Below, piece after piece: positions 1 through 6,601 of a DNA stretch of 11,084 nt. The stretch lies in the NCBI GenBank assembly GCA_037968515.1, contig JBBKVQ010000406.1, positions 1 to 11,084 of the forward strand. The letters are read 5' to 3'. Each line of letters opens with the position of its first letter. The first letter of the stretch is position 1. This DNA is from JBFFMO01 sp037968515. Lineage in GTDB: Bacteria; Myxococcota_A; Bradymonadia; Bradymonadales; Bradymonadaceae. Below the pieces are notes generated by a model. It made no database searches and was not told the origin of the DNA. It worked only from the letters and a program-made list of their open reading frames with translations. The translations under genes were made by a program, and so were the position numbers.

Positions 1-48
1 GCTCGTATCGAGGCCACCAGAGAATGCGAGTACTACTTTTTCACCCAT
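1..48 (-). CDS. argG: Argininosuccinate synthase, N-terminal fragment (runs off window)
   Basis: Only the first 16 codons are present. They read MGEKVVLAFSGGLDTS, and SGGLDTS is the ATP-pyrophosphatase signature (P-loop-like PP motif) at the N-terminus of argininosuccinate synthase. The enzyme condenses citrulline and aspartate using ATP, the penultimate step of arginine synthesis in the cytoplasm. The ATG at 48-46 is preceded by an AGGAG Shine-Dalgarno 7 nt away. The gene starts 14 nt after the argF' stop, so the two are almost certainly co-transcribed. The short fragment limits certainty, but motif and neighbour agree. Confidence 0.88.
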   Translation of the reverse strand, partial: MGEKVVLAFSGGLDTS

Positions 49-55
49 TTTCAGG

Positions 56-60
56 CTCCT
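56..60 (-). promoter_or_regulatory. Ribosome binding site of argG
   Basis: On the minus strand this reads AGGAG, 7 nt before the argG ATG. It lies inside the 14-nt argF'-argG gap, so argG has its own strong initiation site rather than depending only on coupling. Confidence 0.75.
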
Positions 61-62
61 AA

Positions 63-1058
63 TCAGGCCAGCAGGCGCTTCATCAGCGCTTTCTGCACAT
101 GCAGTCGGTTTTCAGCTTCTTCAATAATTAACGAACGCGGAGAGTCTGCGACTTCGTCGGTGACTTTGACGTTACGGCGCATGGGCAGGCAGTGGCTGAA
201 ATAACCGTTATCGGTTTTCGCCATTTTTTCTGCATCGACCATGAAATGTTTATGCGCGTCACGAATCGGTTTTTCGGCTTCCCAATTTCCGAAATACGGA
301 ATGGCGCCCCAGCTTTTCGCGTAGACGACATGCGCCCCATCGTAGGCTTCATCCAAATCGTGCGTCATTTTAAATGAACGACCATTTTCGGCGGTAAACC
401 GTTTGGCAGCGCTCATATAACGCTCATCCAATGCGTATTCAGGGGTTGGACAAACAAGCGTCACATCAAACCCAAATTTACTCGCGATCAACAACGCCGA
501 GTTCGCCACAGCGGTGTTCAACGGTTTCGGATGATACGTCCAAGTCAGCACAAATTTCTTGCCGTCGGTTTCGCCCATCTGCTCTTGGAGCGCCATCATC
601 AGCGCCAGTTCTTGGCAGGGGTGCGAGATCGTCTCCATGTTTACCACGGGAACCGTGGCGTATTTCGCAAACTGTTTAATCACGCGATCTTCGCGGTCGA
701 CCGACCAGTCCTTGAACTTTGGAAACGCGCGCACCGCGATCATATCGCAATAACGCGACAAGACCCGCGCGGCTTCGGCAATATGTTCTTCGGAATCCCC
801 GTCCATCACGACGCCGTCTTCGAACTCGATCGGCCATGATCCGGCGCCTGGCTGCAACACGATCGCGTGGCCACCCAGCTGGTGCATCCCAAGGTCAAAG
901 GACGTGCGCGTTCGCAACGACGGGTTAAAAAACACGAGCGCTGCCGACTTATGCTTAAGCGCATCCGAATAAGGCGATGCTTTGAGTGCCTTGGCGTCGT
1001 CGAGCATCTGTTGAAGCTCGACGCGGCTCCAGTCTTCGGTGGTGATAAAATGGCGCAT
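63..1058 (-). CDS. argF': N-acetylornithine carbamoyltransferase (AOTCase)
   Basis: 331 aa, full length. It transfers carbamoyl from carbamoyl phosphate to N2-acetylornithine, giving N-acetylcitrulline, a cytoplasmic step of arginine synthesis. The carbamoyl-phosphate motif is FFNPSLRTRTSF (43-54) rather than the STRTR of ordinary ornithine transcarbamylases. Residues described for the Xanthomonas campestris enzyme have counterparts here: W75 (W77), E90 (E92, the acetyl- versus succinyl-ornithine discriminator, Pro in Bacteroides SOTCase), E142 (E144), K248 (K252), R294 (R298) and K298 (the carboxylated K302). HPCQ (146-149) and HCLP (289-292) are intact. The ATG follows a GAGGA Shine-Dalgarno at a short 4-nt spacing. 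It is first in an argF'-argG unit. Equivalences come from remembered alignment with the Xanthomonas protein; specificity is inferred. Confidence 0.92.
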   Translation of the reverse strand: MRHFITTEDWSRVELQQMLDDAKALKASPYSDALKHKSAALVFFNPSLRTRTSFDLGMHQLGGHAIVLQPGAGSWPIEFEDGVVMDGDSEEHIAEAARVLSRYCDMIAVRAFPKFKDWSVDREDRVIKQFAKYATVPVVNMETISHPCQELALMMALQEQMGETDGKKFVLTWTYHPKPLNTAVANSALLIASKFGFDVTLVCPTPEYALDERYMSAAKRFTAENGRSFKMTHDLDEAYDGAHVVYAKSWGAIPYFGNWEAEKPIRDAHKHFMVDAEKMAKTDNGYFSHCLPMRRNVKVTDEVADSPRSLIIEEAENRLHVQKALMKRLLA

Positions 1059-1085
1059 GGGGTCCTCGAACCAAAAGGTCGCAGG

Positions 1086-1114
1086 AAACTAGGAAGGATG
1101 ACGCAACGTGTCAA
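1086..1114 (-). promoter_or_regulatory. Sigma70-like promoter for argF'-argG
   Basis: On the minus strand, a perfect -35 TTGACA (1114-1109) is followed after exactly 17 nt by a weak -10 TAGTTT (1091-1086). Predicted initiation near 1079 leaves a leader of about 20 nt before the argF' ATG at 1058. The leader holds the GAGGA ribosome site and is too short for an attenuator or riboswitch. Confidence 0.6.
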
Positions 1115-1159
1115 TCGTCGCGGTGTTCAGCGCTATGCGCCACCGCATCATAATTTGTG

Positions 1160-1172
1160 CGGACCTGGTCCG
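1160..1172. repeat. Perfect 13-bp inverted repeat (possible operator or terminator stem)
   Basis: CGGACC-T-GGTCCG is an exact dyad with a single central base. It lies between the stop of the 78-codon ORF (1179) and the argF' promoter (-35 at 1114-1109). As RNA it could fold only with 4 bp and a 5-nt loop, and no T-run follows in the minus direction, so an intrinsic terminator is unlikely. A protein-binding dyad is possible but unproven. The rest of the interval from 1059 holds only the argF' promoter and leader. Confidence 0.3.
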
Positions 1173-1178
1173 GGTTAC

Positions 1179-1415
1179 TCAGTGGTCGCCAAAGAACGGC
1201 CGACTTGCTTCCTGATTGGCCGCAACCTTTACCCACGCCTCAAGTACCGATCGATCGTGCTCGCTTTCAAGGCGCTGCAAATCGGCATCAGTGGTCGAAT
1301 AACCCCGAGAATCAAGGAGCAGCAAGATGGACCGACGCAGGCCCGCTTCGATGCCTTGCTCGCGTCCTTGCGCGATGTAGTCGAGCACAATGGGGCTGAA
1401 GTATTCTTGAGTCAT
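1179..1415 (-). CDS. Small ORF resembling the C-terminal tail of Rpn/PD-(D/E)XK nuclease-like proteins
   Basis: 78 aa starting MTQEYFSPIVLDYIAQGREQ. The ATG is 7 nt after the stop of the M64 peptidase gene, so translation could be coupled; no good Shine-Dalgarno is visible. The pattern, a charged GREQGIEAGLR helix, a short leucine-rich segment (LLLLDSRGY), then a helix around LEAWVKVAANQEA, is what I know from the C-terminal tails of Rpn/YhgA-type proteins and related deltaproteobacterial hypotheticals. No nuclease core (D/E-x-K) is present here or in the frame upstream, so it is either a stand-alone tail protein or a remnant. The frame extends open to 1598 but there overlaps the peptidase C-terminus, so I take the internal ATG. 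Function unknown. Confidence 0.45.
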   Translation of the reverse strand: MTQEYFSPIVLDYIAQGREQGIEAGLRRSILLLLDSRGYSTTDADLQRLESEHDRSVLEAWVKVAANQEASRPFFGDH

Positions 1416-1422
1416 GGGGTCA

Positions 1423-3144
1423 TCAATCAACGACGGTGCCGATCGTCCACGAATAATCTTCGGACAAACGGGGCTCGTCGACCAAGACTCGGCCCGTCGT
1501 ATCAGAGACCTGCACCCGAAGTTTGTTTTCGGCGAGGTTGAGGTCGATGTTGTCTCGCCCCAGAGTGACTGATGGACCCGTTCCAAACTCGGTGTCATTC
1601 AGGAACCATGTGGCAGCGCGAGTTTTACCAGCAAGATCGATCGAAAACGTCAGGGATCCGTCATCGAGTCGTTCGACACTCGGCGCAATGATTGGGTCGA
1701 CAGTCGCATAGAACCTGCGCATCAGCTGCTCCGTACATACCGGGCAATAGGGCAAAGACTCATCCGACTTCATCTTGCAATTTATGGTAGGCCGATAAAG
1801 AAAATCGCAGTTATATGCGCCTTCATAGGCACCGACAGGAAAGGACGCGAACTGTTCGGCCGGGGTCGGAATCGGGACGGGGCCATCAAAAAAGCGGTCC
1901 CACTTGAAGCCACCTTCAGTGTATGCGGCAATATTGGCTGGCAAGGGCACCCGCGGTTCATTAAATAAACAGGGGTCACCCTCGACTTGGTATTCGTCTC
2001 CAAGTGCGCCAAAGCTGTGGCCAAGCTCATGCATGGCAACATCGGCCATCAAATTCCGATTATTATTGAAGGTCGTGACAAGCGACACATAGATGCCTGC
2101 GAACCCCGAAAACCTTTTGGTATTCGAAACAACGATGACTTCGTCGTATTCAGCCTGAGCAGCGACATCAAAAAGCTTGGCGATCTCGAGTGGCATCGCA
2201 ACCCGGTCCGACTCACCCAGCACCAGATTCAGTCGGTCAGCAAGCGCTGTGACCACAAACGTGGTGCCAAACACGGTGTCGCGCAGGTCCTTTCTACAGC
2301 CAGCATCCTGGGCCGCAATTCCCGAACAGTCATACCCGGCGCCTTTTTCAACACTTGGCGTAAATACCGTGTGGATGTTGATGAGCCCTGCTTCTGAGGC
2401 AAAGGGCTCGGTCTCTTGAAGGCGCTCGGCAATCCGCTGGGAGTCCAAATCGAAATCCGCACGGTCTTCAGCCCGGTAGCCGTCCCCAAGAATCACGATA
2501 TCAAGCCGGTCTTTGGAAGGCCCGGTACGCACAACCGTGGTCACTTCACCGGTGGCCATGGGTGGAGTCGCACTGTCGAGTAGCTCCTGGATTGCGTAGC
2601 GGCCCACCTCGACAAACTCGTTGTTGGCGTCGGGAACCTTGAGCACAAAATCCACCCCATTCGGAATCCCAACCGGGACCCGAACCGGGAACTCAAGCAG
2701 CGCTGGATATTGCTGGAGCACAAAATTATAAATCTGAATCTTATTCAGATTCACCGACGCGCTTTGTTCAACCACCAACTCAAGAAACTCAAGAAGCTGG
2801 AACATCGAATTCACGCGGTCGGTCCACAGCACCTTTCCTTGAGCGTCCTCGACGCTGGCCTGCGCGATCCAGAATGGCGTGCCGTCAACTCCCAGATCCA
2901 CGTCGAGGAAAACCGGAGTGTCGATCGTCCGCACCAGCTCTGCGTTATACGAGCCATCGCCCTTCACCATTCCGTTCAAAATCACGACCCGTGCGTCGCG
3001 GTTTTCGGTGGGCATCTCGGTTTTTTCACCGATTTCCATCACCTCACCGTCGACAATCACGTTGAGCGAGACCTTCGAGGGCGCGTCTGAAGTTTCAGAG
3101 GAACAAGATGCCACAAATGCCAGAAACACGAGGAAATACCGCAC
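1423..3144 (-). CDS. M64 family (IgA-peptidase-like) zinc metallopeptidase, lipoprotein
   Basis: 573 aa, GTG start at 3144 with AAGG 7 nt upstream. The N-terminus is a lipoprotein signal with lipobox VASC (lipidated C14), so the mature enzyme should be membrane-anchored and face the periplasm or cell surface. An N-terminal beta region (about 25-200) is followed by the M64 core: the family hallmark DIVILGDGY (215-223), then the zinc site HELGHSFGALGDEY (372-385) with H372, H376, catalytic E373 and the family DEY segment supplying the likely third ligand. Downstream cysteines C456, C467 and C470 (CKM and CPVC) are typical of the family. The last 85 residues look like a small beta (Ig-like) domain. 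It is divergent from the membrane protein at 3256. Substrate unknown; real IgA cleavage is not implied. Confidence 0.9.
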   Translation of the reverse strand: MRYFLVFLAFVASCSSETSDAPSKVSLNVIVDGEVMEIGEKTEMPTENRDARVVILNGMVKGDGSYNAELVRTIDTPVFLDVDLGVDGTPFWIAQASVEDAQGKVLWTDRVNSMFQLLEFLELVVEQSASVNLNKIQIYNFVLQQYPALLEFPVRVPVGIPNGVDFVLKVPDANNEFVEVGRYAIQELLDSATPPMATGEVTTVVRTGPSKDRLDIVILGDGYRAEDRADFDLDSQRIAERLQETEPFASEAGLINIHTVFTPSVEKGAGYDCSGIAAQDAGCRKDLRDTVFGTTFVVTALADRLNLVLGESDRVAMPLEIAKLFDVAAQAEYDEVIVVSNTKRFSGFAGIYVSLVTTFNNNRNLMADVAMHELGHSFGALGDEYQVEGDPCLFNEPRVPLPANIAAYTEGGFKWDRFFDGPVPIPTPAEQFASFPVGAYEGAYNCDFLYRPTINCKMKSDESLPYCPVCTEQLMRRFYATVDPIIAPSVERLDDGSLTFSIDLAGKTRAATWFLNDTEFGTGPSVTLGRDNIDLNLAENKLRVQVSDTTGRVLVDEPRLSEDYSWTIGTVVD

Positions 3145-3222
3145 TACACAACCTTGATGTCGGGACGGTGAGGACCTTACCAGAATGGCGTTTTTTCACG
3201 AAACCGAACGGTGTCGAAATTC

Positions 3223-3250
3223 TTGCCTACATTTGATTACATGGTCTAAT
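3223..3250 (+). promoter_or_regulatory. Sigma70-like promoter for the membrane protein-lipoprotein operon
   Basis: -35 TTGCCT (3223-3228), 16-nt spacer, -10 TCTAAT (3245-3250, five of six consensus bases). Expected initiation at about 3256-3258 coincides with the ATG at 3256, implying a leaderless message or a start codon a little further in. It lies in the 111-bp divergent gap shared with the M64 gene. I see no convincing promoter for the opposite direction in that gap. Confidence 0.5.
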
Positions 3251-3255
3251 GAGGC

Positions 3256-4197
3256 ATGCATCCTATTGTGGCCCGCATACATCCTGCTCTTCGAACAACG
3301 CTCCTGGCATTCCTTGTCGGACGCGGTGCCTTTTGGCTCTCGCGTTGGATTCAAGGCCGGGACTTAGCGACCTTGACCTACGGCGTGGGCCCTTGGGCAA
3401 ACAGCCAGACATTGGTTGAACTTGCCAACGACGTTGTCCCCGCAGCGGACGGGCATTTTGGCACGTACTCGATGATCGGCCTGAGCGAAGTGATGATCTG
3501 GCTGACCGCGTTGGCCATTTATAAGATTATCCGTCGTGAAGGCCTCCCACAAACCGCCGATCGGGCCGTCTGGTTCTGGATGTGCTCGCCTTTGATTGCG
3601 CTGCTGGTCCCGGGAAGCAATTGGATTCTGGGCGGAATGTTGGCGCTTTGGGCACTGGAATTTGCGGGCTCGAACCGAGCCGCATGGGCAGGGGTTTTGA
3701 TGGCAGTCGCGGCCACGATTGCTCCCCAAACTGTGGTGCTTTTCCCCGGTGTGGCCGCTTTGTCGTTTCGTTCGGCGAAAGACGAATTCACACCTTGGGT
3801 TGCAACCCTTCTGCCGACCCTTACTGTGGCGTGTTTGGTGCTCTACGGCGTGTTGTTTGGAGACGCCCCCCGGTATATTTTTGACGCATTTTTGGTGCGG
3901 GAAAATTGGGTGCCTGCCCAGATTATTCAAAGCCCCTGGGACATCGCGCAGATTGCTCTCGGGCTTGTTTTACTGGCTTTCTGGGCGGCTAATCTAAAAC
4001 GCCTGCCACGGAGTTTTGCGCTGCTATCGTTGCCCGCAATTGTGGTGCTTTTGGTCGCACCAGTGGGTTTCCCGAATATGTTTCCGCTGATGATTGCCGC
4101 CCCCATCTGGGCCTATCTGGCGCTCTTCGCCCAAAACCCAGAAATCGAACGCCCCATCCTTAGTGCGAGCCTGTTGCTGCTGATCTTCGCGGTGTGA
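3256..4197 (+). CDS. Polytopic membrane protein, GT-C / PIG-V-like fold, interrupted by TGA
   Basis: 313 aa with roughly eight hydrophobic segments (about 11-29, 71-91, 104-134, 140-170, 179-201, 228-247, 253-270, 274-292). The stretch SPLIALLVPGSNWILGG (111-127), then a hydrophobic segment and AATIAPQTVVLFP (152-164), resembles the central part of PIG-V/PIG-M-type GT-C mannosyltransferases, which use polyprenyl-linked sugars. However, the acidic first-loop motif and the Glu of the usual YSE site (Asn here) are not evident, so activity is doubtful. A TGA sits directly before ATG 3256 in frame, so the start is 3256 or a later codon (GTG 3268). GAGG is only 1 nt from the ATG, too close to act as a ribosome site. 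The C-terminus stops inside a hydrophobic helix (LLLLIFAV), and the frame continues open beyond (next entry), so the gene may be a nonsense-interrupted pseudogene. Confidence 0.7.
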   Translation: MHPIVARIHPALRTTLLAFLVGRGAFWLSRWIQGRDLATLTYGVGPWANSQTLVELANDVVPAADGHFGTYSMIGLSEVMIWLTALAIYKIIRREGLPQTADRAVWFWMCSPLIALLVPGSNWILGGMLALWALEFAGSNRAAWAGVLMAVAATIAPQTVVLFPGVAALSFRSAKDEFTPWVATLLPTLTVACLVLYGVLFGDAPRYIFDAFLVRENWVPAQIIQSPWDIAQIALGLVLLAFWAANLKRLPRSFALLSLPAIVVLLVAPVGFPNMFPLMIAAPIWAYLALFAQNPEIERPILSASLLLLIFAV

Positions 4198-4209
4198 TTG
4201 GTCTTTGAG

Positions 4210-4234
4210 CGGTCAGCAGCCAGCAACGTGACCG
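4210..4234 (+). repeat. Hairpin-forming inverted repeat 12 nt after the in-frame TGA
   Basis: CGGTCA (4210-4215) and TGACCG (4229-4234) form a perfect 6-bp stem with a 13-nt loop. No T-run follows, so a classical terminator is unlikely. The 12-nt distance from the TGA is close to that of bacterial SECIS hairpins, but the loop lacks the expected apical GU. It may be a weak transcription-attenuating or readthrough-promoting stem, or chance. Confidence 0.3.
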
Positions 4235-4331
4235 ACAGCCCCTGCAAATTCGTGGTTTGGGAAAGTGGATTCCAAACAGGTTTACTGTTAGGTTTCACCA
4301 CACGTTTTTTCGCTGAAAATCGGCGTGTTTT

Positions 4332-4337
4332 AAGGGA
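4332..4337 (+). promoter_or_regulatory. Shine-Dalgarno deciding the TTG start of the first PPC lipoprotein
   Basis: AAGGGA ends 9 nt before TTG 4347 but 18 nt before ATG 4356 and 24 nt before ATG 4362. Spacing favours the TTG, which overlaps the TGA at 4348-4350. The later ATGs have only a short GAG nearby and remain possible. Confidence 0.5.
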
Positions 4338-4346
4338 TTTCACGGT

Positions 4347-6599
4347 TTGAATGAGATGAATATGAACGCACGTTTTTGGATGTTTGTGATGCTGATGGGG
4401 ATGTTTTCGGCGTGTTCCGCTGACGACTCCAATAATCTACCGCCCGTGGTGGCGCTCAACGTGGGCGCATCGGTAGACCTCGAAGTTGGTGACACATTGA
4501 CGATCGAGGTCAGCGCAAGTGACCCCGAAGGCGGCGCTCTGCAGTTCGATTATCAAGCCAAGCCGGACGGCAATTGGACACTAAATACAGCTCAGTTTTT
4601 TAAGTCGGCCAATGGCGCGCGGTTTGATTGGGCCCCCTTAGCCAGCGACGTCACGACTTCTGAGCCGCTTCGCCTGATTTTCATCGTCAAAGACGACGCT
4701 GGAAAAACCACAGAAAAAACCGTCAACGTCACGATTACTCCCGGTAACGGCACACCGCGCTTTGTGAGTAGCGCAAGCGAGCTCTACGATCCGCGCTCGG
4801 GCAAACCCATGAAGTTTGATGTGGTCGTGCGTGATGACGACTCGAATGAAATCGATTTGACGATGCTCGAAAGCGCAGCGCCGGTCGGTTCGAGCTTCAC
4901 CCAAACCGACAGCTTTTCGGGCGTTTTTGAGTGGCAGCCAAGTGTGGAACAGGTCAAACGGCGTGTGCATTCGGTCACTTTTGTTGCCGATGACACCATC
5001 AACGACCCGGTCGAGTACACAGTTACGGTCGTGATTCGCTCAAACTCGGGTGCCGTCATCAAACCGGGACAAACGACTCTTTCATGTCCGGGAGAAGCTG
5101 TCGTGAAACACACGCCGCTTGGAGCCCAAACGACGCTTGGAGACTACGAAATCGAGGCCAGCCTTGTGGGCTCGGGCATCGGACGTTACGACGAGATGGT
5201 CATCTACTGGACAATAGGAAACCCTTACCGCGATGGTTCCGAAGACCCCAAAGACGCCTTCGAGGGTATCTCGATGACGACCGACGACGGCACCAATTTC
5301 TACGGTTCCATCGGCAATCAGGCCGTTCAGATCCAACCCGGCACACCACTGGTTGTGTCGTACACCATTTGTGCGATCGATAAGGACAGCTCGGACACCG
5401 AATCAGTGATGTGTGTTCCAAGCACGGGAGAGTTCAACCTCTACCACTCGTTTGCTGCCTACCTGCCTGACGACGCGGTGATGTGTATTGATGACGGCAT
5501 CGACCGCATGGTCGGCAATGACGATTTTGACTCGGCAGGGCTTCTTTCAGACACAAGTTTCTCGTTTTATCGGACCTGCAAAAACAACCCCGATTTCCAC
5601 TCGATCACTGTGCGTCCTGGCGAAGCCTACGTGGTTGCAGTGGTCTACGGAAAAGACCTGGCTCCCAATGTCACAGGATACGACAACGACCGGCAGCCGC
5701 TCACGGTTGAAACCTCGTCATGCACCGGACTTGCGACACTTGAAGTGTCCAACACGACTTCCTCGACCCAGACGTATTTCATCAAGGTCGAAGGGCAGGA
5801 CAATATCGAATACCAAGTACGAACGATCAAAACTCAGGGAGGAAGCGGCGGATGCAGCGACGAAGCGCTTGAGCCCAACGAGTCAGCCTTGAACGCAAGC
5901 CCAGTGAGTGCTGGCGATAGTGTGTCGGCCGAGATTTGTGAAGAAAGCGACATCGATGTTTACGCGATTGAGCTGAAAGCCGGTGATGAAATCACCGTCG
6001 TTCACAAATTCACCAACCAGACTGGCAACCTAGACATGACCTTGTTCCCGCCCTCGCAGGCGGACCAAATCAGCCCATCGGGCAACGGTGTCGCGTTCAC
6101 ATTTGGCTTGGTAGACGAAGAAACTCTGACACATACAGCGACCGAAACGGGCACGTATTACCTGTTGGTGTTCAATAATAATCCGAGTGCAGCGCCCTAC
6201 ACGTTGGACTTCTCGGTCTCCGCCGCCCCGGCCTGTCCCGACACCGATGCGTATAGCCAAGGCGCCGGTAACCACACCCAGACCAAAGCAGCTTTGATTC
6301 CCAACATGGACGAAGTCACGCTGAGTCCGCTGATGCTTTGCCCAGGCAGCCCCGACTGGTATCAGCGCACCGAGTTCAATGGTGCACAGGTCCTCGGTGA
6401 ACTCACGGTCTTGGCCGGAGAAGGCACCGTAAATGATGTGGTCCTCGAAGCCTATAATCTGGCAGGGACCAAAATCGCGACCGGAACCAAATCAGGAAAC
6501 ACGCTCAGCTTTGACTACACGCCGACTTCGACCGGACAGGTATTCATTAAGGTGACGGCGACTAAGAAATCCAACTACGAACTCTATATGCTGCGCTAA
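4347..6599 (+). CDS. Multidomain surface lipoprotein: two Ig-like, one Cys-bearing beta domain, three PPC-like domains
   Basis: 750 aa from TTG 4347 (ATG 4356 or 4362 would shorten it by 3 or 5). Signal peptide with lipobox FSAC, lipidated C23. Two Ig/cadherin-like domains follow (about 31-133 and 134-232); the first has DPEGG, each has an F-x-W-x-P strand (FDWAP 93-97, FEWQP 194-198), and the second has VRDDDSN (161-167), a possible calcium loop. A beta domain with C247, C342 and C356 leads to three PPC-like domains (about 375-495, 503-625, 630-750). These show an EPN motif (509-511) and a repeated Cys-x(n)-D-aromatic/hydrophobic strand (CKNNPDF, CEESDIDVY, CPGSPDWY). PPC domains usually accompany secreted peptidases or bind surface polymers; no catalytic domain is seen here. 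It is homologous along its length to the next gene. Role unknown, probably structural or adhesive at the outer membrane. Confidence 0.85.
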   Translation: MNEMNMNARFWMFVMLMGMFSACSADDSNNLPPVVALNVGASVDLEVGDTLTIEVSASDPEGGALQFDYQAKPDGNWTLNTAQFFKSANGARFDWAPLASDVTTSEPLRLIFIVKDDAGKTTEKTVNVTITPGNGTPRFVSSASELYDPRSGKPMKFDVVVRDDDSNEIDLTMLESAAPVGSSFTQTDSFSGVFEWQPSVEQVKRRVHSVTFVADDTINDPVEYTVTVVIRSNSGAVIKPGQTTLSCPGEAVVKHTPLGAQTTLGDYEIEASLVGSGIGRYDEMVIYWTIGNPYRDGSEDPKDAFEGISMTTDDGTNFYGSIGNQAVQIQPGTPLVVSYTICAIDKDSSDTESVMCVPSTGEFNLYHSFAAYLPDDAVMCIDDGIDRMVGNDDFDSAGLLSDTSFSFYRTCKNNPDFHSITVRPGEAYVVAVVYGKDLAPNVTGYDNDRQPLTVETSSCTGLATLEVSNTTSSTQTYFIKVEGQDNIEYQVRTIKTQGGSGGCSDEALEPNESALNASPVSAGDSVSAEICEESDIDVYAIELKAGDEITVVHKFTNQTGNLDMTLFPPSQADQISPSGNGVAFTFGLVDEETLTHTATETGTYYLLVFNNNPSAAPYTLDFSVSAAPACPDTDAYSQGAGNHTQTKAALIPNMDEVTLSPLMLCPGSPDWYQRTEFNGAQVLGELTVLAGEGTVNDVVLEAYNLAGTKIATGTKSGNTLSFDYTPTSTGQVFIKVTATKKSNYELYMLR

Positions 6600-6601
6600 C
6601 T

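Larger units (their letters stand above)
4198..4350 (+). pseudogene. In-frame continuation of the membrane protein after the TGA at 4195-4197
   Basis: In the frame of the 3256 gene, 50 sense codons follow the TGA before the next stop (4348-4350). They begin LVFERSAASNVTD, which would complete the helix cut by the stop (LLLLIFAV-x-LVF followed by charged residues). The continuation ends in TTGA, overlapping by 4 bp the TTG start of the next gene, the usual geometry of coupled genes. The simplest reading is a 364-aa ancestral protein with a Trp codon (TGG) changed to TGA. Alternatives are a sequencing error, stop readthrough, or chance: with equal base frequencies, 50 open codons arise in about 9 percent of cases. 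No other gene lies in this interval. Confidence 0.45.

Noticed and set aside
867..1541. 224-codon plus-strand open frame
   Set aside because: It lies opposite argF', its promoter and the peptidase end, is Arg/Pro-rich, and shows no family motif: an antisense shadow.
1416..1598. Longer version of the 78-codon ORF, starting at 1598
   Set aside because: The extra 61 codons overlap the C-terminus of the M64 peptidase in another frame and read as low-complexity Ser/Thr/Arg; the internal ATG after the peptidase stop is more likely.
3364..3930. 188-codon minus-strand open frame inside the membrane-protein gene
   Set aside because: His/Arg/Gln-rich composition typical of the reverse strand of a hydrophobic coding region; no recognisable domain.
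4195..4234. Selenoprotein with SECIS element
   Set aside because: The hairpin distance fits, but the loop lacks the GU motif and the residue would be inside a transmembrane helix; kept only as a low-interest alternative.
4198..4346. Separate promoter for the lipoprotein pair
   Set aside because: Candidate -35/-10 pairs (for example TTTACT with a T-run) match consensus poorly; readthrough from the upstream gene explains expression.
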